This document shows, in pieces, positions 51,980 through 59,752 of a DNA stretch of 64,000 bases. The DNA comes from Verrucomicrobiaceae bacterium (GTDB taxonomy: Bacteria; Verrucomicrobiota; Verrucomicrobiia; Verrucomicrobiales; Verrucomicrobiaceae). Location: assembly GCA_027490195.1 (NCBI GenBank), contig JAIXYN010000048.1:1-64000 (forward strand). Reading direction: 5' to 3'. Below the pieces are notes generated by a model, which saw nothing but the letters and a program-made list of their open reading frames with translations, searched no databases and was not told where the DNA came from. Numbering within the stretch: the stretch's first letter is position 1; each line of letters opens with the position of its first letter. The position numbers and the translations under genes were made by a program.

Positions 51980-54856
51980 ATGGCCTCCGAGCATCCATCC
52001 CCCGGATATGATCCTGCGCAGTGGCCGCCGCCCGCGCCACAGGAGCTTCAGGCGATGCTGCCAAAGTATGAGGTGAAGTCACTGCTCGGACGCGGTGGCA
52101 TGGGAGCGGTCTATCTGGGCCGTCAGGATGCCCTTGACCGCCCTGTGGCCATCAAAATTCTGCCGCCGGGGCTGGAGCAGATCGATCCAGCGTATGGAGC
52201 ACGCTTCCGGCAGGAGGCCATGTCTCTGGCAAAGCTGAACCATCCCGGCATCGTGGCCGTGTACGACTTCGGCTGCACGGAGCAGGGGTTGTGGTACATA
52301 GTCATGGAATATGTCGATGGCACGGATGTGGCGCAGATGCTGGCCAAAAAAGGGCAGCTATCCTCCCAGGATGCCATGGCAATCACAGCGCATGTCTGCG
52401 ATGCGCTGCAATACGCCCACGCACGCGGCATCATCCACCGCGACATTAAACCGGCGAACATCATGGTTGGCTACAATGGCGTGGTGAAGGTGGCGGACTT
52501 CGGTCTCGCCAGAATGAACCGTGGTGAACAGTCCAGCCTCACCCATAGCGGCATGGCAGTGGGGACGATGCACTACATAGCCCCAGAGGCACTCATCCTC
52601 GGCAATACCGTCGATCACCGGGCAGACATCTATGCCATGGGCGTCATGCTTTACCAGATGCTCACCGGCGACCTGCCTCGGGGTATGTTTGAGCTGCCAT
52701 CGCATAAAGTCGCTGGCCTCGACCCGCGTTACGACAAGATCATCACCCGCACCCTGCAAAGTGACCGCGAGCAGCGCTACCCCAGTGTGAAAGACCTGCG
52801 CCACGACCTGGATGCGATCCTTACCGAGCCGGTGACTCAGGTCGATCCCAATGCGGCGGAGGCTCCTGCGGCGCTGAATACGACCGCGAGGCCACAGCGC
52901 CCTGCGGGGCAGCCCTACCGACCACCGCAGGGGGCCGCAAAGCCAACACCCTGGAAAAAGAAAAGCGACCTGGGCTTCTGGTTGCCTGTCAGCGGCATTG
53001 CGTTTGCGCTAGCTACCTTTTTTGTTTGGACGAACCTTCTGCAGCCAGTGAGGAAGACGATTCAGCGCATTGAAGGTGAGGCATTGGAGGTACTGAAAGT
53101 GACGGGAGGCGTAGCCGAACCGCAAGCAATGAAGCAAACCAACGCCCTCTGGAGCGGCGATGCGCATCTCTGGTGGCACGGTGGCGAGGCAGGCAATAGC
53201 CTCGATCTTGAATTCACCGTGGCGGAAGGCCAAGCGGGCAAACAGCGTCTTAAAGCCGCCTTCACCTCCTCCAGCGACTACGGCATCGTCGAGATCAGCC
53301 TCGACGGCGAAAAGCTAAAGGGGAGCATTTTCGACCTCCAGGCAAACTATGCCGTCATCACCGGCGCACGCGACCTCGGCCTTTACGACCTCGCTGCGGG
53401 GTCCCACATGCTACGCATTGCCATTCTGGACACCAGTTGCATCAACATGGATAAGCGCGTCGCATACAACATAGGCCTCGATTACCTCCAACTCGAGCCG
53501 CCTGTGAGAGATATTGTTCCGGCCGCGACTGGGACGAACATCGCTGTCAAGGCACAGCCGAGCGCCTCGTTTTGCAGTCCATACAGCCATGTTCATGTTC
53601 GCCACCTCAGTGCTTCACCAGAAAACGCCGGAAGAAAATCTTCGGATGAAGGACTGCCACAGCAGGCTTGGCATCCACACAAAGGCAGCGCCGAGTGGGT
53701 GCAGTACGAGTGGGAATCGCCTCAGGTCATTGGTGAATGCCGCGTCTTCTGGTATGATGACAGTGCGGTGCGTCGTGACGGCTGCGCCCTGCCTGCATTC
53801 TGGCGACTGCTCTACCGTGAGGAGATCACCGGAGCCTGGGTGCCAGTTCAAGTCGCCATACCATCCGCCGAGCGAGATACATGGAACAGCGTGAAATTCC
53901 CAGCCGTGCGCACCACCGCATTACGAATCGCCGTCCAGTGCCTGGATGGTTTATCAGCTGGAATCTGCCACTGGCAGGTTCTTGCCGCCGATCCCGCCTC
54001 CCTCCCTGATCCCAAAACGTACGAGCACCCTGACCTCTTCCTCGGCGATCTTTCGCCTCTTCATGCGCATACCCATTGGTCACCTTATTGGATCAATACC
54101 ATCACGGCTAACGATAGGAACGCGCACTGGTCCATCATGGTCGGCAGGAAGCCCTGCTGGCAATTCTTGTTCGCGCATGCCCACAGCCGCCTCGACTTCG
54201 CCATCCCCGCTGGCTATACCCGTTTCACCGCGTTTGGAGTCGGCGTTAGCGATGTGCGCACCGGAGAGGTAATGTCTCAAGGCCATTGGAAGCACCGTGT
54301 TCTCGTGGATGGCAAGGTCTTACAGGAATCGAACGAACTCTCCACCTACAAGGACCACGAGTTTGGCGTGGATGTTAACTTTCCCGCTGGTTCCAAAGTT
54401 CTCACCTTGATCAACGACCCTCTCGGCAGTCGCAACAGTGACTACGCCCATTGGGCCTACCCCACGCTCCTCTCAGCAGAGAGTCAGAAATTGCCATCCA
54501 CAGCGACTGTTTCAGCGCACGCTCCCGCGCTTCTCTTTCCCCCGAAAAAAATCCCCGAAGGTGCCTTGCTCACATCAACACTCAGCACGGCCCGCATGCC
54601 GTCGAAACGCCAAGGCGAGAAATTTGGTCTGCGCTTCATCAATATGATGCCAGAGACGGTGAAGCTCTACTGGCTCTCTGGCGACAAGCAACACCTCTAC
54701 CACACTATGCTCCCAGGAGACGAGCGCGTCATGATTACCTACGACGGCCATGTCTGGCTGATCACCAACGCAGCGGATGAACCGCTCGCATGCATCATGG
54801 GCAGCCCGTCCCACCCTGTCGTTGTCGTGGACTCGGCAGGGCGCGGGCTCAAGTGA
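51980..54856 (+). CDS. Receptor-type Ser/Thr kinase with carbohydrate-binding-like and VHL-like domains
   Basis: A 958-residue membrane kinase starting at the ATG at 51980. Kinase domain (about 28-280): G-loop LGRGGMGAVYLG, Lys59, catalytic HRDIKPAN with Asp155, DFGLA, and PEALIL. One membrane helix (about 329-350). The outside part has a beta-sandwich of the type found next to DUF2961 domains (384-507; GDAHLWWHGGEAGNSLDLEF), an F5/8-type sandwich (527-660; CALPAFWRLLYREE), an NPCBM-like domain (684-832; YTRFTAFGVGVSDV), and at residues 881-935 a segment like the VHL beta domain (INMMPETVKLYWLSGDK, LYHTMLPGDERVMITYDGHVW parts). It probably senses envelope or extracellular glycans. Confidence 0.88.
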   Translation: MASEHPSPGYDPAQWPPPAPQELQAMLPKYEVKSLLGRGGMGAVYLGRQDALDRPVAIKILPPGLEQIDPAYGARFRQEAMSLAKLNHPGIVAVYDFGCTEQGLWYIVMEYVDGTDVAQMLAKKGQLSSQDAMAITAHVCDALQYAHARGIIHRDIKPANIMVGYNGVVKVADFGLARMNRGEQSSLTHSGMAVGTMHYIAPEALILGNTVDHRADIYAMGVMLYQMLTGDLPRGMFELPSHKVAGLDPRYDKIITRTLQSDREQRYPSVKDLRHDLDAILTEPVTQVDPNAAEAPAALNTTARPQRPAGQPYRPPQGAAKPTPWKKKSDLGFWLPVSGIAFALATFFVWTNLLQPVRKTIQRIEGEALEVLKVTGGVAEPQAMKQTNALWSGDAHLWWHGGEAGNSLDLEFTVAEGQAGKQRLKAAFTSSSDYGIVEISLDGEKLKGSIFDLQANYAVITGARDLGLYDLAAGSHMLRIAILDTSCINMDKRVAYNIGLDYLQLEPPVRDIVPAATGTNIAVKAQPSASFCSPYSHVHVRHLSASPENAGRKSSDEGLPQQAWHPHKGSAEWVQYEWESPQVIGECRVFWYDDSAVRRDGCALPAFWRLLYREEITGAWVPVQVAIPSAERDTWNSVKFPAVRTTALRIAVQCLDGLSAGICHWQVLAADPASLPDPKTYEHPDLFLGDLSPLHAHTHWSPYWINTITANDRNAHWSIMVGRKPCWQFLFAHAHSRLDFAIPAGYTRFTAFGVGVSDVRTGEVMSQGHWKHRVLVDGKVLQESNELSTYKDHEFGVDVNFPAGSKVLTLINDPLGSRNSDYAHWAYPTLLSAESQKLPSTATVSAHAPALLFPPKKIPEGALLTSTLSTARMPSKRQGEKFGLRFINMMPETVKLYWLSGDKQHLYHTMLPGDERVMITYDGHVWLITNAADEPLACIMGSPSHPVVVVDSAGRGLK

Positions 54857-54984
54857 TCTTACCCCGGACTCACCACCCCAGTAGCCCGCGGCAATACAGA
54901 AATTCGTCCCGCCAATGACTTTGGAAACTCTTTTTTCTGCAACCGCCCGCTGCGCTTCACGAATCACCTCTTGCCATCTCATTC

Positions 54985-55019
54985 CATGTTGAACGTTCAA
55001 AGTTGAATGTTCGATGTAC
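54985..55019 (+). repeat. TTGAA/TTCAA simple inverted repeat tract
   Basis: GTTGAACGTTCAA followed by AGTTGAATGTTCGATGT is a run of half-palindromes just before the second kinase gene. Similar low-complexity leaders are common in PVC genomes and yield spurious extensions when translated. The rest of 54857-55036 shows no gene. Confidence 0.5.
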
Positions 55020-55036
55020 TCCAATCCCTCCTCCCC

Positions 55037-58000
55037 ATGACTCCGCAAGACACTCCCTCCAGTGACCCACTCTTCGGCAATGCCGCCAGCGACCTCCTTC
55101 GCGAAGCCGTCGGCACGGATGGAAAGCCGCCCTCTGATCCGCGTTACTGGCAGCCGCCGACGCCGGAGGATCTTCAGTCGCGGCTCGGAGGTTATGTGAT
55201 TGAGGCCTTTCTCGCTCGCGGCGGCATGGGTGCGGTGTATCGCGGCACTCAAACCTCACTGGAGCGTGCCGTCGCCATTAAAATCCTGCCGTCGCTGCTC
55301 AGCGAGCATGACGCGAACTTTGCGCTGCGCTTTAAACAGGAAGCACGAGCCATGGCGCAGCTCAACCACCCTGGCATCGTGAAGGTCTTCGACTTTGGCG
55401 AGATGAGCGACGGCACGCTCTTTTTTGTCATGGAGTTCATCGACGGCACGGACGTGGCTCAAATGGTGGCACGCCAGGGGCGGCTCTCTTCCGCTCACGC
55501 GCTGGCGGTCACTGCTCACGTGTGCGATGCGCTGCAATACGCCCATGAGCTGGGCATCGTTCACCGGGACATCAAACCGGCGAACATCATGGTCGGCATA
55601 GACGGACAGGTGAAGGTGGCGGATTTCGGACTCGCCAAGTCTTTCCAAAGCGGGAACACCAGCCTCACAATCACAGGCCACGTCATGGGCACGCTGCATT
55701 TCGTGGCACCGGAAGCGCTCACCCTCGGCAGCAGTGTGGATCATCGGGCAGACATCTACGCGACGGGCGTGATGCTCTACCAGATGCTTACGGGTCGCCT
55801 GCCGCAGGGCATCTTCGAGCTGCCCAGCCTGCTCGTCCCCGGCCTGGACCCGCGTTACGATCCGATAATCGCCAATGCCATGCGGGAAGACCGCGAGGTG
55901 CGCTACCAAGCCATCCTTGAAATGCGTCATGCGCTGAATGCCATCCTCACCAAACCCGTGCAGCGCTCAGAGGTCGCCAAGCAGAACATTACACCCACCT
56001 CGGCACCACAAGCTGCCACACCGCCAAAACCACAGCCCGGCCAGCAGTACTACCGCCCCCCACAGGCGCAGAATGCAGCCCCACCCCTGCGCCAGAAATC
56101 AAACACGACCACTTGGCTTCTCGCCGCCGCAGTTGTTTTGGCGCTTGGCGGGATCGCGTGGATGAATATGGGGAACTCAGCACCACCTTTACCTGTTACC
56201 GACTCCACCGCTGAAGCGCCTGATTCAGCCAAACCGAACCCGATGGGTCCAATCGGCGATCTGGTCTTTCCAACGGTGCAGTTTAACGGTGCCACCATCT
56301 CCGAGTGCGTCGAGTATTTTCAGATCAAGAGCCGTGATCTCGATCCGAACAAAAAAGGCATCACCTTCCTCGTCGATGAAGCAACTCGGAATTCCACGGT
56401 AATCATTGACCTCGATCTCAAAGACATCCGCGTGGCTGATTTCATTGAGTGCTTTGCCCGTTTTGCACGGCTGGAGGTCAGCTACGTCGGCGACGCGGTA
56501 CGGTTGAAGGCATCCCCCTCGGTGAAACCGCCATTCCCCATCGGAACGCCCACGCCGAAGCTACAGCAGCTAGGCAAAAACATCTTCCCGATCATGCATT
56601 TCGAGAAAGCGACACTTGAGGAGGCCTGCGAGTATGTGCGCGTTAAACAAAGAGACTTCTCAGGTCAGCATCTCAATCTCGTCATCGACGCTGACTTCAC
56701 CCAGAGGAAACATGAGATCACTATGGACCTTACCCAGGTTCCCCTTTCCGATGGCCTAGCCTACATCACCGAGATGTGTGACGCCGAGGTGACTTACCTT
56801 GCGGATGCGATCTACATCCAGCCAAGGTCATCCTCCACTGCAAAATTACCGCTTACAATCGGAGCACCCACTTCGAAGCTCCAGCAGTTGGGCAAGACCA
56901 TCTTCCCAACAGTCTCATTTCAAAATGCGACCCTTGCGGAAGCCTGTGAATATGTCCGCATCAAAGGAAGGGAAATTTCAGGGCAGCCTGTCAATCTCAT
57001 CATCGACCCTGACCTCAGTTTGCAAAAGCATGAGATCAGCATCGACGCCCACCGGGTTTCCCTTTCAACAGCACTCAGCTACATCGCCGAACTGAGTGAG
57101 GCTGAGGTGGCTTATATTGCCGAAGCCTTTTATTTACGGCCCAGGTCTGCCAAGCCCGTGCAGGCCGATCCTAATGCCAATCAGCCTGGGGGTGAGGCGG
57201 GCAAGGTCGTCTTCCCCAGCGTTCGCTTTCAAAACGCCACCATCGGCGAGGCGGTGGAGTACCTGAGGGTGAAGAGCCGTGATCTTGATCCACAGAAGAA
57301 AGGGATGGTGATCCTCCTGGATGATGCAGCAATCCGAGCTGCCGGCACAATCACCCTCGATAGTCAAAACATCACCGGTGCCAACGCCTTGGCGCAGATT
57401 GCCAGCGTGGCAGGTGTTGAAATTTATCGTGTTGGGGAAGCCACACGCCTGAGAGCACCTGCGACGACCATGAAACCAACTGAGACAGCACCAAAACCGG
57501 AATCACCTCCCCCCTCTGTCTCTGTCCCACCAGCGCCGTCCAAGACTGAACCCGAGTACCGCACTTTCACCAACAGCAAAGGCCAGAGCATTCGTGCTAT
57601 CTTGCTTATGGTGGCCGATGATAGCGCTGTGCTAAAGCTTGAAAACGGCCAGCGGCACACCATCAAAGCCGCCACTCTCAGCGTTGCCGACATCGAGTAT
57701 CTGAAAACCAAAGGTCTCGTCATGCCGCAGCCACCCGCTGTGGCCGCAGCAAAGGCTCCGGCACCGAAACCAGCTCCTGTAGCGCCGGTGGAGACGCCGA
57801 AGATGGTTCCCGCCCCCAGTGCCGCCACAACATATGGAAGCATGGAATTCTCCCCGAACTGGCTGCCGCAGACGCTGACAGCAAAACGGGAGTTGCTTGA
57901 GTCGCTGGAGTTTTACTGCAAGGCTGCCATTGGAAATGCACCCAAAGGCCAGGAACCCATCCCGGGTACCATTGTTGGTGGCATACGTTGGCGCATGCCG

Positions 58001-58552
58001 ATTGACCAGGCCGTCCAGACGCTGCCAAGGGGCTTCAACAAGATCATGGAACGGCCCATGGTGCACCCCTGTCTGCCGAACGACTCGCTCATCCTCTGCG
58101 GCTTCCAGTTCAAGAGTTTCGTGGATCATGGGCAGCCCTTCAACCAACTGTTCCTGCTCGTGGACAAGGAGCGGAAAGTTGTCTCCGTCCAGTTCGTGGA
58201 CCAGAACGGCAAAAATGCGAGGTGGCTCCCTGAGCCAGACGGCATCCGCGAACCCTATTTCAATTTGGTCAGTCTCACTCACAACGGCAGCAGTGGTAAA
58301 GAAGTTCCGTATCAGATTCTCCGGGGCGGCAGCAGTGCGGTTTGCATCAAGACCGCCTTTCAGGACAGAACTGGGCGAATGCCGAACATGCCTAAGCTGC
58401 CGACGAATATCCCCAATATGCCAACGATGATGCCAAGCATGACCTCCGGCAGCCGAATCTATGAAAACGTACATTGGTACATTCCAGCTCCTTTTGCGCG
58501 CTCCATCCTGGATATTGTAGAAGTCTACCGGAAAGCGGGCGTTATTCAGTGA
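55037..58552 (+). CDS. Receptor-type Ser/Thr kinase with four STN-like repeats and SHD1 domain
   Basis: An 1171-residue kinase; the ATG at 55037 (MTPQDTPSSDP) is preferred to one ten codons upstream inside repeat sequence. Kinase (about 48-298): LARGGMGAVYRG, Lys82, HRDIKPAN with Asp178, DFGLA. Membrane helix near 358-377. Then four homologous repeats of about 85 residues (410-493, 514-598, 618-705, 723-808) with phrases such as VFPTVQFNGATISECVEYF and IFPTVSFQNATLAEACEYV, resembling the secretin/TonB short N-terminal (STN) fold. An SHD1 domain follows (840-892; FTNSKGQSIRAILLMVADDS). The C-terminal 230 residues (IRWRMPIDQAVQTLPRG) are not recognised. Confidence 0.87.
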   Translation: MTPQDTPSSDPLFGNAASDLLREAVGTDGKPPSDPRYWQPPTPEDLQSRLGGYVIEAFLARGGMGAVYRGTQTSLERAVAIKILPSLLSEHDANFALRFKQEARAMAQLNHPGIVKVFDFGEMSDGTLFFVMEFIDGTDVAQMVARQGRLSSAHALAVTAHVCDALQYAHELGIVHRDIKPANIMVGIDGQVKVADFGLAKSFQSGNTSLTITGHVMGTLHFVAPEALTLGSSVDHRADIYATGVMLYQMLTGRLPQGIFELPSLLVPGLDPRYDPIIANAMREDREVRYQAILEMRHALNAILTKPVQRSEVAKQNITPTSAPQAATPPKPQPGQQYYRPPQAQNAAPPLRQKSNTTTWLLAAAVVLALGGIAWMNMGNSAPPLPVTDSTAEAPDSAKPNPMGPIGDLVFPTVQFNGATISECVEYFQIKSRDLDPNKKGITFLVDEATRNSTVIIDLDLKDIRVADFIECFARFARLEVSYVGDAVRLKASPSVKPPFPIGTPTPKLQQLGKNIFPIMHFEKATLEEACEYVRVKQRDFSGQHLNLVIDADFTQRKHEITMDLTQVPLSDGLAYITEMCDAEVTYLADAIYIQPRSSSTAKLPLTIGAPTSKLQQLGKTIFPTVSFQNATLAEACEYVRIKGREISGQPVNLIIDPDLSLQKHEISIDAHRVSLSTALSYIAELSEAEVAYIAEAFYLRPRSAKPVQADPNANQPGGEAGKVVFPSVRFQNATIGEAVEYLRVKSRDLDPQKKGMVILLDDAAIRAAGTITLDSQNITGANALAQIASVAGVEIYRVGEATRLRAPATTMKPTETAPKPESPPPSVSVPPAPSKTEPEYRTFTNSKGQSIRAILLMVADDSAVLKLENGQRHTIKAATLSVADIEYLKTKGLVMPQPPAVAAAKAPAPKPAPVAPVETPKMVPAPSAATTYGSMEFSPNWLPQTLTAKRELLESLEFYCKAAIGNAPKGQEPIPGTIVGGIRWRMPIDQAVQTLPRGFNKIMERPMVHPCLPNDSLILCGFQFKSFVDHGQPFNQLFLLVDKERKVVSVQFVDQNGKNARWLPEPDGIREPYFNLVSLTHNGSSGKEVPYQILRGGSSAVCIKTAFQDRTGRMPNMPKLPTNIPNMPTMMPSMTSGSRIYENVHWYIPAPFARSILDIVEVYRKAGVIQ

Positions 58553-58818
58553 ATCGTTATTTATCCATCATCCATTCATTCATGCCAGGCGTCTTTTTTG
58601 AGTTGGATAGTACGATGGACACTCCGCTGGCTTAAGGTTGATTCAAAGGCGCTGCTTACCGACGAAAAGAGCGTCCATTGCGCTGCCAGCCTGGAACCAG
58701 CATCATTTTGTCAGTGCAGTGAATGCAGGCTTGCGTTCCAGTCAGCCAATCGGCGACACTTGCGCACATAATCCCTCATCTCGTGTCCTCACGCGCATCC
58801 CATTCCCCCACTGACGCC

Positions 58819-59748
58819 ATGCTGCCCGCCGCCACTGCTCTGCAAGCGTCCCAACAAATCGAAAGCATCATTGCGAGTGTGTCGCAGATCATTCTTGGCA
58901 AAGAGAATGTCGTGCGCCTCGCGGTGACGTGCCTTTTGGCACGTGGCCACCTGCTGTTTGAAGACCAGCCCGGCGTTGGCAAAACGATGCTCTCTCAGGC
59001 GCTCGCGCAGGCGTTGGGGCTTGGCTTCCGCCGTGTGCAGTTCACCAGCGATCTCCTGCCCGCCGACATCCTCGGCGCTTCGGTGTATGACCGGGACACA
59101 GCGGCGTTTCATTTTCATCGCGGCCCGGTTTTCACGCAGGTGCTGCTGGCGGATGAAATCAACCGCGCCACGCCCAAGACCCAGTCAGCGCTGCTTGAAG
59201 CCATGGAGGAAGGCAAGGTGACCGCCGATGGAGCCACGCATGCGCTGCCCGAACCCTTCTTTGTCATCGCCACGCAGAATCCATCTTCGCAAATCGGCAC
59301 CTTCATGCTGCCGGAGTCGCAGATGGACCGCTTCCTCATGCGTCTGGCGCTCGGCGTGCCAGACCGCAGCGCTGAACGAGCACTTCTTGAAGGCCAGGAG
59401 CGCCGTGAAATGCTGAAGGCGATGCAGCCTGCGATGACGTTCACCGAATTGCAGCAGTTGCAGATCTGGACGCGCGCCGTGTACGCTTCACCTCCGTTGC
59501 TCGATTACTTGCAGGACCTGCTGGCCGCCAGCCGCGTGCAGGGGCACGGGCTCTCTCCGCGTGCCGGGCTTTCTCTGCTGGCCGCAGCGCGAGCCTGGGC
59601 GCTGCTCAGTGGGCGGGCGATGGTGCTGCCGGAAGACATTCAGGCTGTCGCTGTGGTCGTCATGGGGCATCGTCTCGAACATGCCGCTGATGGCATGTCC
59701 GGCGTGGAACTCGCGCGGCAGTTGATCGCTGAAACCCCCGTGCCTTGA
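58819..59748 (+). CDS. MoxR-family AAA+ ATPase
   Basis: A 309-residue ATPase; the ATG at 58819 starts MLPAATALQASQQ. Features are IILGKENVVRLAVTCLLARGHLL, Walker A EDQPGVGKTML (about residues 48-58), FTSDLLPADILGASVYD, Walker B QVLLADEINRATPKTQSALLEAMEE, and the sensor-type FVIATQNPSSQIGTFMLPESQMDRFLMRL. MoxR proteins act as chaperones for DUF58/VWA partners. Here the DUF58-transglutaminase fusion starts four bases downstream. The preceding 266 bases (58553-58818) contain no gene. Confidence 0.97.
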   Translation: MLPAATALQASQQIESIIASVSQIILGKENVVRLAVTCLLARGHLLFEDQPGVGKTMLSQALAQALGLGFRRVQFTSDLLPADILGASVYDRDTAAFHFHRGPVFTQVLLADEINRATPKTQSALLEAMEEGKVTADGATHALPEPFFVIATQNPSSQIGTFMLPESQMDRFLMRLALGVPDRSAERALLEGQERREMLKAMQPAMTFTELQQLQIWTRAVYASPPLLDYLQDLLAASRVQGHGLSPRAGLSLLAAARAWALLSGRAMVLPEDIQAVAVVVMGHRLEHAADGMSGVELARQLIAETPVP

Positions 59749-59752
59749 TCTC

